Assembly (NCBI GenBank): GCA_038025085.1
Contig: CM076139.1
Span: forward strand, 46,666,807 to 46,730,806
Origin: Tetragonia tetragonoides
Taxonomy: Eukaryota; Streptophyta; Magnoliopsida; Caryophyllales; Aizoaceae
DNA length: 64,000 nt
Direction: 5' to 3'
Shown one piece after another: positions 1 through 11,431 of this stretch (the first letter of the stretch is position 1; every line of letters starts with the position of its first letter). The notes below the pieces were generated by a model that was not told where the DNA came from, made no database searches, and worked only from the letters and a program-made list of their open reading frames with translations. Position numbers and translations under genes: made by a program.

Positions 1-127
1 GGTAGTGGCCTATATCAAGGGTTTGACTTCTAAGAAACTCTCCGTAGATTGATTGCTTTTGGAAATGCTGACTTGTCTGATGAGTCATACACTGTTTGGC
101 ACTCATTGGGTTCTGTTGAAAATGCAG

Positions 128-3100
128 GAAAAGAAGCGGAACACTCTCAAGGACTTCCTGAATATTGCTGGACCTATGGGCGTTACCCATTTCCTTATGT
201 TATCAAAAACCCATTCTGCACCATATTTGAGGGTTGCAAAAACCCCACAAGGTCCAACACTTACATTCAAGATCCATGAATACTCGTTAGCTGTTGATGT
301 TGCTCGGTCTCAGTTGCGACCTAGACGTCCTCAGGATCTCTTCAAAAATTCTCCACTGGTGAGTCTTGCAGTGTGGATCTGTACTTACTAATCAGTTCTG
401 CATATTTACCGTTTCTTCAAATACTTGAACAAAATCTGTTTTTGTTTAGATTTTCTAATATCTATGACTGTAGACTTCCTAGCATGGACTTCTTGTGGGG
501 TTGTGTATTACTGAATGATCACCATTAAATGGTTTGAAAAATTGGGCTTACCGTATTATTCTGTAAGATTTTATTGTTTTGACTCGTCCTTCTATGAGAT
601 AGGGTAGTTTTGGTTTAGTTTGGGTTTCAACCTTTAACTTTGAGGTTAGGAGAAGCAGGCAGTAAGAAGAATAATCTTTGGGGAACACTTGGTAGCAATG
701 TGAGGGTGTTGCACGAGCTTTTTGTTTCAAAATTTACCTTTTCCAGTTTCCACAGTTAAATGAGTTGCTTTATGATGTCTTTGTTCATTAGGTTAACGGT
801 CCTAATGGAGTAATGGTTTTGTCCAGTTCACAATTGTGTTTATCTGAATGGCATTTTCCAATTCTTCGGGGTGGGAGTGATGTGAACAAGAGCAATGAAG
901 GGGGGAGGGGAGCCATCGATGAGGGTTTGTAACCCCAAGAAGAAAAACCATTAAGCGAGGGAGGGAAGGGAAGGGTTTGAGAATAACAGATTTAGATTTG
1001 AGTAGGTCTCATGTGAGACAAAAAGTTACTCATGGCCAAAAAAAGGCACCCGAAAACAATTTGAAAGTCTCTCCATTAGGAGAATTTAAAAAGATATTGG
1101 AAAAGAAAATTAGATTAGAGGAGTCTGTCTTTACAAAAAAGTCACACCAAAACAATTTGAAAGTCTGTCCCACGGTGAGACCATCTTACCCAAGTTTTTG
1201 CCTTATAGATTTAATTTCAAGCTTGCTATGAGCAAGGGTTGTGGAGTACGAAATCAAAGGCTTTGGAGAGGCTGAGCGTTTTTTGTTGTGATTTTGAGTG
1301 CAAAGTATCAGGAGTGATAAGCAGGACAAAGTATCAAATTTGGTTTCTACTGCAATCAGGCTGGTGCCATTGGCTGGGATAGTAGATCTGAAATCTAAAT
1401 GCTACAAAGCTAGTTATGTTTGGGTGCAGACATGCAGTGACATTGTGTTTCAAGGCTTCACATAAATTGTGGACATTGAGACAATATTAGATCTTTATAG
1501 TGGTGTGGATCTATTTTAGAAGTAGGTTATGGCACATATCCTGTGATTTGCGCATTGATATATCTTCCATATGTTCTAGGCATAAAACACAAGTCATAGA
1601 TATTAAGGAAAAGGAAGAATGCAGACAAGAGAAGCAAACAGAGAGTGAAGGAAGTGAAACAGGAAAAAGACACGGAAGGAACTGCCACAACATTAATTCT
1701 CAGTTGTCAACATAAGTCGTGTGTCTTTCTTGTTTCATTTTCCTATAGGGTAAATAAAGCTTAAATTATGTTACGTGGTGATCCATAAGAACATCCAGGG
1801 AAATCTCCACCATAAAGTCTTGTGTCTAAAGCAATAATGAGGCTTATTATTTATAGCTTCTGCTTCTTCCCAAAAGTAGTCCCAAGAGAAATAAGAAACA
1901 GACAACAAGCTTCTCCAACCACGGGAGAATAATTGAGAATCAAGAAACTCCATCAACCTGTAAAACTGTGAGATTCATTACAGTTCCTGCGCTCCGTAAT
2001 TTTGTCAGTTATTGAGAACATGTAAGCTGAATTTTTTTTGCAGCGCATATGAGGTCCTACATCAAAACAATAATGGGAAAATTAGCACAGAGTTGCTCTA
2101 AAGACAACGATTTTATTTGCCTATCGACAGGCACATCAAGCATGGGAAAAATGAGGATATTGGCAAAGGACCAGTCAATTTAATATGAATGATAGCCACA
2201 TGGGTGGGTCGTTAGACAAAATACCTGAGATTTCCCCTTCGTCTTTAGATGAATATTCGATCTCTGTTAGAGGCATTAAAGGTTTTGAAGTCCATCGGTC
2301 ACAGACTTTTACAAAGGGAAATAATTGATCTCATTCAAATGCAATAAAACGTATTTAACTTAGGGAAATACGAAATCAGGGTTAGATTTTTGCATATGAT
2401 GCTTAATCAAAGTATCATCAATGCTAATGCAATGTTCACTCCATCTTTGCACCAAAAAAAAGAAAACCAATGCAACTTTGATGGATGTTTCATTGCGTTA
2501 CTTATGTTGTAGCATGTCAATTGCTGGGAGATAGTTATACCATCATCTGTATGGGCATTATTTCTATCACCTCTATTCTTATGTTTGTTTTGTATCTTGG
2601 CAGATTGTTCTTTCTGGTTTTGGGACTGGTGAGGAACATTTGATGCTAACAACTAGTGTCTTTCAGCACATGTTTCCAACTATTGATGTTAATACGGTAA
2701 GTGAAACATCTGCGGCAATAAAATGCGTTAACTATGGAATTTACCAATTTGGTCTTATTTTGTTATTGCAATATTGCAGGTCAAACTTTCTCTGTGTCAA
2801 AGAATAGTATTGCTGCACTATAACAAAGAAACAAAGCGTATAGATTTTCGGCATTATTCGATACGATTACAACCTGTTGGTGTGTCACGCAGAATTAGGA
2901 AGTTTGTGCAGAACCATGAGGTGCCTGATTTAAGGAATCTGCAAGATGTGAGTGATTTTGTGACGAGGTAATGATCTGGACTGGGTTTCTTTGCAGTTGG
3001 CTGCTTTGCAGGGCTTTAGAGTTTTACTTGTTAAAACTTCGGATTCAATAGCTTTGTATTCAAATCTTGGGTGCTTCATTTTCACTGCCCAAGGACATCA

Positions 3101-5670
3101 TGGATTGCAATATTTTCTGTTGTGCTTGTCCAAAATAAGATCTGTGTGAAATACATTGGCTTCTGGTTATTTACGTTGTCTTTTGTTGGCTGGTTAAATG
3201 TCCCTGATTCAGCATGTACCATTTTATGCAAGAAATTGAGGAAGAATTGGGATGTGTTCTTACATGCAGCATGATTATATGAATGTCAACCTCCAACTAT
3301 TTTTAACTTGTGAATTGGTAAAATCCGTAAACATTTGTCTTTGAAAGCCCAGCTGAAGGAAGTGAACCTTTCCTTACTTTCTTCTTGTGAATAGATAACA
3401 TAGTTAAAGTAAAGATGAATTTTGTCAAAGGTGATTATCTCACCTTTTAGGTGTTTATTAAATCAGTTAATGAATAATAATCTTGTTCACTTGACCATAT
3501 TAAGGCACATAAATCATTCTATTATGTAGTCTGAAGTTCTTTCTAGTCTTCAGTTTCTCATTTGAGTCACAAAGCTCAATAAATTTTATTGTATTCATCT
3601 CTGTTCCATATTGTGCTATTCCTTTTAAAGGGCTGGATATGGATCTGAAAGTGAAGGCGATGATGAAGCTGCGACCGTAAGCCTTTCAAGTGATCTTGGT
3701 AGAGTTAATCGGGCTTCTACAAAAAGCGCAGTCAAACTTCAAGAGATTGGACCCAGGATGACACTTGAACTTACCAGTATTGAGGAAGGTTTATGTTCTG
3801 GTCAAGTACTCTTCAATATAAATGGTATGTGCATCATCTCTCTTGTCCTTCCTCTTTTATGTTCTTTCTTTTGTGTTCTTTTTATTTTTTACTTTTTTAA
3901 TTTTAAATATCAAGTTTGATAAATATGTCAGATTAAGGTACTCCTGATATTTAGTGATTCTCATACTACCATTCATGATCCCTTTTTCCTTCCCTTTTTT
4001 TTGTGTATATTTGGCTTTATGGTCAAGTTATTCCTTTTTAACTTTTTCCAGTAGGAATTGATATTTTTGTAGGCAGATCATGAAGATATTTTGGCTTTCT
4101 TTCACCTTTCATTTCTTTTAAACCATGAATGGAATCATGTCAATGCCTAGAGGTTGGACAAGAGGCTTATTTCCATGTTCGCAAACAAAAGGTGGATAAT
4201 AAACACATGGATGTGGGAAGGAAAAAAAACCTACCACTCAATCACTAATAATAGAGATCCTTGAATGGGCTGAGTCCTTGAACCCTTAGTTAGGTTTATG
4301 ACAATTTTCTTATCTTTTTCTTTAAATGGCAAAAAATCTTATGTACTACTCCTTAAGTGCTAGGTTTGACCTGGGTTTATTTACTTTTTTACTCGTATTA
4401 TTTTTTTGGGGGGTGTGCCCCCCTCCCCCCTCCGAAACAGGAGCTACAAGATAGCTGTACATAGAAAACTCCTCACATAGATATATACTCCTCTAACCCT
4501 GAGGGGGTAGCTTACCTGGTAAGAAGACCGCTGAGATTTATTCCAGAGGTCCCTGGTTCAAGTCCCCTCAGGGCCACTGGAGGGTTTCTAGTTGTTAACT
4601 TCTGGGCCAGGGGTTAGTTAAGCAAAGCTTGGACACCCATGAAGCTTGGACACCCATGCTATCTAAAAAAAACAGATACTTACTGCTCTATGCTGCCAAG
4701 GTCCTATGGGATAAACAATACTATCTAGAATCAAAGGAATCCTTTTCCTCACCTTCTAGGAAGGATTGGTTAAGAGCTCCATTGGCATTTGCCTGATTTA
4801 TCCAAATTCCTTAACTTGGCTATTCCAAAAGAAACTGTCTGCATTACAAACGCCTTTACGCAAGCCATGAATCATGATTGAACTCCTATTCAGCGGCTAC
4901 CCCTCACAGTCATGCCACTGTAGCACCCCTTCCAAATTCTTGCTTTTCAAACGCATCAGCTACCATGTTTGTACTATATCCATGATACTCGACAATGAGT
5001 GCTCATTGCTCTCCTCATCATCCTTGTAGGTAAAATTAATTGCCAGTTTTCATGGTCCTCTGCTACTCGCACTCGCATTGCATCACATATTTGAGTTCAG
5101 TTTGGTAAAGATTTTCAATTGCAGAACCCACTCGTTAGAATAAGAAAATTCACTGGCCTTTTGTATTTCAAGGGCTTCAGCCTCATTGGTTTCATACTCC
5201 CCCACTGGTTGCCCCCTAATGCGAAATCTTTTGTGCTAAAGACAATAGTAATCCCGCAGGCTGCCCCCATGTGATTGAGGGGGACTAAAATTGAATCCCC
5301 AACCTCAAGTTGAGAAGGGGAAACTCTTACTACATGAGTTCCCAAGAATTCATGCCAAAGAGAGATACTGAGGAAATATTGGCTGCAAATCTAAACTCCT
5401 TTTGAGAAAAAAAAGTGTTTGATGCTGCCTTCAGTTTTCCCACACCATATCTTACCCTTCTTTCTATTTTCAGGAAACGGTGGTGATAAGAAATCACAAG
5501 TGAAAAGGGATGATGAAGAAGAGGACGATGAAGAAGAAGAGGAAGAGGGCGAAGAAGGCGAAGAGGAGGAAGAAAGTGAAAGTGAGGAAGAGGGGGGGGG
5601 GAGGAAGAAGAATAGTTTGCCGCTAACTTTCGATTACGAATCAACATATAATCACCAAGGCACACAGTAG
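128..5670 (+). CDS. PPAN: Peter Pan-like Brix-domain ribosome biogenesis protein, 3' five exons (5' end outside window)
   Basis: Exons read as 128-358, 2604-2696, 2780-2967, 3631-3824 and 5474-5670; all introns are GT-AG and the phases join. The protein starts mid-gene at EKKRNTLKDFLNIAGPMGVT, so earlier exons lie left of the window. Brix-domain signatures are clear: THFLMLSKT, the PTLTFKI strand, a basic RPRRPQDLF segment, and GPRMTLELTSIEEGL near the domain end. The last exon is an acidic Glu/Asp-rich tail. Proteins of this family (yeast Ssf1/2, animal Peter Pan) act in the nucleolus in 60S subunit maturation (family knowledge). A G10 run at 5592-5601 sits in the tail: as read, the frame continues to the stop at 5668-5670, while one extra G would end it four Glu codons after the run. 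The C terminus is therefore uncertain. Introns hold no other gene; one holds a SINE. Confidence 0.9.
4495..4673 (+). mobile_element. tRNA-related SINE in the last PPAN intron
   Basis: A pol III-type head (GGGGGTAGCTTACCTGGTAAG as A-box region, then GGTTCAAGTCC as B box) is followed by a non-tRNA body and a short A-rich end. The likely target-site duplication is imperfect: 4479-4494 against 4674-4689 match at 13 of 16 positions. The body (ggccactgga, ttaacttc, aaagctt..ggac) resembles the SINE near 32250, so the two probably belong to one family. The head does not fold as a complete tRNA, so this is not a tRNA gene. Confidence 0.7.
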
Positions 5671-7921
5671 TGGGTTGCGATCGCCTCAAATGCTTAAACT
5701 CAGGCGTATGTCAACAATAGGGAAATGCAGATGCTATGTATTTTGGCAACAATTTTGAGTATGTTTACATTGAGGAGAATTAGGGAGCGTAACATATAGT
5801 TCTGGCATGTTCAGTTTCTGAAATTTTATTGCTGAAACATATCAAGGGAAAAGTTACTTTAACCTTGATTTGGATCTTTGAGATGGCAGCTTTCTATTTT
5901 GAATATATATGTATACTTGTCTGAGGTATGATGATACTTGGTAGTTTCACTAAAAATACTACTCCAATAGTGGCTCTTCAGTTCATTCTGCTCTATGCTA
6001 TGTACTCTCTTAGGATATTGGTTTGTTGTTTGTTCAGGAAATACCATGTTGCGATCTACAAAACTTTCTGAGCTATAAAAGCATGAAGCATGAAGAGTTT
6101 TCCATCCATATTGGGACCAATAGGCCATTACCCTTTCATGTCATTTATCTGGAGTAGTTATTGATACTGAATACTCTTACTGATATAATAGCTCATTTCC
6201 ACAATTGTGGTTGTATTGCAGCGTTCGGTCTGTGTTGTGCGTATTGTCTAGCCTCTATGACACCCTTGCCCCAACATGGGAAAGCAAGTGTCTGGTGGTA
6301 GTGCCGTGGTGGTGGTGGTTTGGAAACCGGTGACAACGACTACGTGGCGTGGTTTGGAAAAAGAGGATCCATGGGCCTACGACGAGGTGGCCGGTCACAT
6401 TCTCAAGATGAGGGCATTTGTTTTCACCGATGTCCCACGTCTGGAAAATTGTAATGCTTTGACTGATCTCTAGAATCTAAGAAATGAAGTACCTATGACT
6501 TATTTTTATGACTACGAAAGTGGTGTTATAAATTCAACTTGCGGATGAATCTATTGCATATTCTAAGGTAATGTCACTGATATGTGTGTTTATAATGACA
6601 AACTATTGCCTTCTTTGCAAAAGGCCCTGATTCCAGAAATGAAGATCCTTCCTCCCTCACTCAATCACCTGATTTTTGGGGCTCGAAGGATGTCAAATGG
6701 GCTGAGCGAATCAGCTAAAGGAATGAAGAGTGTGGATCAAGATTCTAAGTGTTATACCTTCTTGGACATAGGAAAGAGATGATCTTATGGGCATTGGTAA
6801 CATGATTTGAAGCATGGAGTCGCCGAGCCAATTTTTTTTCCTTGCTAAAAGGACGCATGCAGCCTGTAGCAGCTATATGTGTTGGGTAAGCTAATCTATC
6901 TTGATGAGCTTAAGCATAGGAGGAAACCATCCTTACAAAGAAAGATAGATGAAGTTTTATTCTCCCTATATAATGAGGATTTGAACCGCTAACTATTAGG
7001 TTGTAAGAGTGGGACACTTACAACTTGTACCCCACCTGATTCTCATAGAATCGAGTCAACTACCATAAATAAAGATACCGATTGGGAGGCAACCCAAGAA
7101 TATAATTTGTAATTAGTCTCTTTTTTTGGTGCGGATTTGTAATTACTCTCTTATTACATATGTACCACCAGGACTCCCACATTAGAGTCGTTTAGAGTAA
7201 ATAGGGAAGCTTGACGATGATATGTGGGGAAATAGTAAAAGACAATGAATGCCACTAGAATACTGGATAATGTAACTATCAATTGAAGAAAAAGCGCATA
7301 CTGGCGAGAATCAGTGGCTGAATAATTGATTGACATGGATTGGTCCTTGGGCCTTTTAAATAACACAAAAGCTTCTATAAGACGGTCTTTTTATAATTTT
7401 AACGAGACAATGATCACATTTAAGTGAAACAAGGGTTACCAAACTCTTACATTTCTAAATAGTAATCCCATCTTACTTCACTTCTCTTTCACTTAATTAT
7501 TCCTCTCGTAGATACTCAAAGTTGTCGCTTATATTTTTTTATTTATAAACTCAAACTGCCTTTAAATAGAAATTACTACACAAAACAAAACATTATCCAT
7601 TTTCATCTTCCCCTATTTGCCTACAACAATTACCTACCGTGGTCATTGAATACACTTTCACATAAACTTTTAAAATAAATACAAGGCTAGTAAGCTACCA
7701 ACTGAAATTTAAGAAAACTTTGCCCACCATCTGAAAAAGTCACCAACTGAAATTTCCTTTTTCTTTTTTGATACTAATCCCTTGTACACAAATAGAAAAT
7801 TACCAATTATAAACACAAGCTTCCGGAACACGTACCTTCCTCTAATATCATAGTTTGCCTTTCAATGAATATTACCAAATATATAAACACAAGTCCTTTT
7901 TGTAGTCCAAACCGTCCAACC
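5671..7921. other. PPAN 3' flank and intergenic DNA, no gene seen
   Basis: The first few hundred bases after the PPAN stop are presumably 3' UTR. A 65-codon ORF at 6276-6473 follows an acceptor-like ttgcag, but its product resembles no family I know and has no matching exon, so it is not called. The rest is AT-rich with no supported feature. Confidence 0.5.
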
Positions 7922-7939
7922 AATTATATAATTCACTCA

Positions 7940-8204
7940 CCAACAAGGGTGATGATCTTATGATTCCAAATTTACTCTCAAGTGGTTTTGTAAAGCAAAG
8001 TTATGACTTATGAGTTTAAATCCCCCCCCCCCATGTCTTGTGCTTGTTGTCTTCTAGGAACTATACAAGCTCCTTGTCGGTGCTATGTTGACAGGGCCAT
8101 TGTTTGCGCTACTTGTTCATATTCGTTGTTGAACACGAGAGTCCGAACATGACGTAGCGGGAGTCACTATTCACTTGCACCCTCTTATTGGTTTAGCAAA
8201 AAAA
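7940..8204 (+). mobile_element. tRNA-related SINE upstream of the carboxylesterase
   Basis: The 265-bp element is flanked by an 18-bp direct repeat with one mismatch (7922-7939 and 8205-8222), the hallmark of LINE-mediated insertion. It ends in a short A run. Its body (tctaggaactata, gttgttgaacacgagagtcc, ttcacttgcaccctctt) is shared with the element at 32815-33090, which defines a two-member family in this window. It lies just upstream of the TATA box of the carboxylesterase pseudogene. Confidence 0.85.
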
Positions 8205-8222
8205 AATTATATAATACACTCA

Positions 8223-8398
8223 TTATCACTACATTTCCTTCCAATCTCAACCCCCTATATAAATCATAAGTACTCATCACATATTCATAAATAAACAGCA
8301 CACATAACCTCAATAAAAAAAAAAATGCTAGGAACATCGAGTGCATCCGTTGTATACCATTCTCACATGCCTTTTTGCCTTCCCTTCGGCCTAAAAAA

Positions 8399-8448
<50 letters not shown>

Positions 8449-8453
8449 TCGCA
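8223..8453 (+). promoter_or_regulatory. Core promoter and leader of the carboxylesterase pseudogene
   Basis: A TATA-like CCCTATATAAATC lies at about 8252-8264, some 190 bp before the first ATG. The leader contains an uninterrupted A44 tract (8402-8445) directly before the coding start. An upstream ATG at 8325 is in frame with the coding start through the A tract and would add a lysine run; the downstream ATG at 8454 begins the recognisable protein and is preferred. Confidence 0.5.
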
Positions 8454-9317
8454 ATGGCAATGGCAAGCTCTTCTAATGGGCCAGAGTCTAGTAAAGCCCA
8501 ACATTTCAGATTGTTTAAGGTCCATGAAAATGGGCAATTTGAAGTTAATTTTTGTACTCAAAAGATCCTACCTTCACTGGACCCAATCACCTTAGTCCAA
8601 TCCAGAGATGTTGTTATCTCCACTTCCACTTCACCCCCAATCTCGGCCCGTTTATTTATACCTCCGGGCCTACGCCCAAAAACTAAACTCCCTTTGCTTT
8701 ATTATGTCCATGGTGGTGCCTTCTGCATGCAATCTGCCTTTTCTCCAATGTACCATGGGTATATTATCTCAAGTTCTAAGCATAAAAATTTAGTGATATT
8801 ACTCTTTTTAGTTGAATTTCATTGTCATTTTACCTTTTTTTTTTTTTTTTTTTTTGATCATCTGTCATTTTACTTTTGGTTGTTTTGATCAAGAACTATA
8901 TTTAAATGTATGTTTTTATAATACTCTTTATTTCATAAAATAAGAGTGTGTTCATGTGTTGGAACCATCTCAATCAAAAGTTTAAGCGGATAGTTTGAGA
9001 CCTGATTAATGTTATGTTCTTCAGTACTCCCCTCATATACATGCATGCCCTAAACACAACTAATAGCTCAAAATAAATAAAGTTTATATTTCTTGAAACA
9101 AAGCGTACTATGGGTCTTAATTTTAATCATTAGGCTAATCTTATTGGACATACATTTGCGTATTTCTGAATAGTAGTATAATTTTGTGCAGGTGCCTCAA
9201 CTCCCTTGTAGTTGAAGCCAAAATCATTGTTATCTCTATTGAGTACCACCTCTATCAAGAAAGCCCATTACCCGCCTGCTATGAAGATGCTTGGGCTGGC
9301 CTTCAATGGGTGGCAGC

Positions 9318-9364
9318 TAGACCCTAACCCGAACCCGACCCGCCCAACCCAATTGACAGGTCTA
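9318..9364. mobile_element. 47-bp hAT-like micro-MITE inside the CXE exon
   Basis: The insert begins TAGACC and ends GGTCTA (6-bp inverted termini) and is flanked by a perfect 8-bp direct repeat GTGGCAGC at 9310-9317 and 9365-9372. An 8-bp duplication with TA-start termini fits hAT elements. The interior is C-rich with CCCGAACCCGACCC, a motif I recall from plant hAT MITEs. Removing the insert and one repeat restores alignment of WVAA with HVNGIGPDPLLN. It adds 55 bp, causing both a stop and a frameshift. Confidence 0.8.
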
Positions 9365-9701
9365 GTGGCAGCCCATGTCAATGGTATTGGGCCAGATCCC
9401 TTGTTAAATACATTATCGACGACTATTTGTTGCAGGGGACAGTGCTGGGGCCAACATAGGGCATTTCTTAGCGGTCCAATCTAGAAAAATTGGGCTTTGC
9501 ATAAATGGGTTGATCTTGGCCCATCCTTTCTTTGGAGGCACTGATGATGATAAAATGTGGTTGTACATGTGCCCAACAAATAGTGGACTAGATGACCCAA
9601 GGTTGAAGCCCAGCAAGGAGGATCTAGCAAGTTTGGGCTGTGAGAGGGTTTTGGTGTTTATAGGAGGGCGGGATCCTTTAGGGGTTGTTGCTAAAGAATA
9701 T

Positions 9702-10494
9702 GGGGATTGCTATACGTAAATCGCAAATTACTAAACGTAAATCTCCACTTCCCACAATACCCCTAAGTAATTTTCAGCCCTTTCTCTCTCTTCCTTCCTT
9801 TTCTCTCAAAAAACCCAAAACCAAAAAATGTAAAAAAAAAAAGAAAAACAAAAAAAATTAAAGCAGGAGAAAACATTGAGGATTAGAATAAAAGTCTAGT
9901 AAAATTCAATCAGAAGAAACCACTGAACTAGCAAGCAAAAAAATTGATCAGAAGAAGAAAAAGATTGATCAGAAAATCAACATTATTCGAATTTGGTGGA
10001 AATCAAACTCACTATTAAAATTGCATTTGCTCAAATCACGCTTAAACTCAAATGGATTGGATTTGTTCAACAACAAAACAAAACAAGAACAAACTGGGAT
10101 TAGTTGTTCATTAGAGTGAAAGAAAGGAGAGAGAAAGAGGACTGGTGGTTGTGGTGGAAGGGGGATGAAAGAGACTGACTATTTGTGGGATGATTTTTTT
10201 TCTTGGTCACTGTTTTACATTTTGGGTTTTTCAGTTTCTCGTCATTTTTCTGCCCTTTTTGTTAGCTGCACTTGTGTTTCGTTTTGGTTTACTGTTTTTT
10301 TAGAGTCATTCATGTTCATTACTATCATAGAATCTAGGTTTTTCAACAATGAACTGAAGGAATATAAGAGGGAGATCTGAGAGAAAAATGAATGAGATGG
10401 AAAAAGTCTCTTGTAAATAAAAAGGGTAATTTCGGAAGTATTGAGTAAAAAAGATTTACGTTTAGTAATTTAGGATTTACGTTAAGCAATTCCG
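9702..10494. mobile_element. 793-bp MITE inserted in the CXE 3' coding region
   Basis: Both ends carry about 40-bp inverted repeats. The left end reads GATTGCTATACGTAAATC, and the reverse complement of the right end reads AATTGCTTAACGTAAATC; both continue into AAATTACTAAACGTAAATC. The flanks duplicate AAGAATAT (9694-9701 and 10495-10502), 8 bp, or 9 bp with one mismatch. The interior has no recognisable transposase. The long terminal repeats and the 8-9 bp duplication allow a Mutator-like or hAT assignment. Excision would rejoin the CXE reading frame exactly (KEY to CEELKKSGWKG). Confidence 0.88.
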
Positions 10495-11344
10495 AAGAAT
10501 ATTGTGAAGAGTTGAAGAAAAGTGGGTGGAAAGGAACTGTGGAGTTTGTGGAGAATAAGGGGAAAACACATACGTTTTATTTAAAGAATCCGGATGATCC
10601 AGAGGCTATGTTGATCCAAGAGCGAATACGCATGTTTATTAATTAGATAAGAGGATTTCTCGATTTTAATTAGGGATGATAATCGCACTCGCACTTGTTG
10701 AACATTATATTAATCCGAATAAAGACCAATGGATTACAAATGAATTATTGAATTTAAACTAGTGTGCATGTCCGTGCGATCTACGAAATATTTCAGCTCT
10801 TTTTTACTTATTTTTGTTTAATTTAATGTTTTCTGATAGGTTGCCTTGCTTCTAACTTTGCTGAAATAATTTTCTTTTTCTTTTTTGGTGCTAATTTTGT
10901 GATTGACTGGTAAATAAAACTAAAACAACACAAAGACGGGAGTTGGAGAGGTTCATCCGTAACCTGACTCTTAATTTGTCTAGGAAATTTATTAAAATGC
11001 TGGGGGGAGGTATGCCCTCAAGTTATGGTAATAGTCAATCACGGGGCGTATTAGCTTTGACAAAAAAAAAAAAAAAGAGAAGTCATTTATTGGTGTGGTG
11101 CCTCAATAAAAGTTAGAGGTACCTACTTCTAAATGACGTTGTTTGTTGCATAACAATTCTACTTATTATGATCAGTCATACTATAAACTTTGATCTATAA
11201 TTGACCGAGTGCTTAGGAAACAATTATTAGACTTTTATTAGCAAACTTGAGAATACTCTATTATAAAGTTCTTCTACCAAACATTATCATAGTAGATAAC
11301 AGATCGAAATGAACTAAATCTATCAAAAATTTATTGAAACAAAA

Positions 11345-11431
11345 TATGGGTGGCCCATGTCCCAGCGACCTGCGAGCGTCATGTCCCATGTCCCAGCGCC
11401 CATCGAGCGCCATGTCCCATGTCCCATGTCC
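11345..11431 (+). repeat. CATGTCCC minisatellite
   Basis: Repeated catgtccc(a/t) words, interspersed with agcg(a/c)cc and cgagcg(t/c), form a short GC-rich tract directly left of the ~312-bp array. The tract occurs once here and may be a degenerate start of the array. Confidence 0.6.

Larger units (their letters stand above)
8454..10646 (+). pseudogene. Plant carboxylesterase (CXE, alpha/beta hydrolase) pseudogene
   Basis: Exon 1 (8454-8758) runs from MAMASSSNG to the oxyanion-hole region YVHGGAFC; a GT-AG intron follows and exon 2 resumes at 9192 with LNSLVVEA. Family landmarks follow in order: SPLPACYEDAWAGLQWVAA, the nucleophile motif VAGDSAGANIGH, CPTNSGLDDPR, an Asp in GGRDPL, and the catalytic His in GKTHTFYL; the stop is at 10644-10646. 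Intact relatives are soluble esterases of about 320 residues (family knowledge; gibberellin receptors belong to the same superfamily). This copy cannot make the full enzyme. A 47-bp insertion at 9318 brings an in-frame TAA and a frameshift, the frame also shifts between 9385 and 9425, and a 793-bp MITE splits the coding region at 9702. The YRLAPEHP block is degraded to YHLYQESP. Confidence 0.88.

Noticed and set aside
4497..4577. Possible tRNA gene with GGTTCAAGTCC
   Set aside because: The cloverleaf is incomplete, and imperfect target duplications flank a longer element; called as a SINE.
6276..6473. 65-codon ORF after an acceptor-like site downstream of PPAN
   Set aside because: The product matches no known motif, is Val/Thr repetitive, and there is no upstream exon to join.
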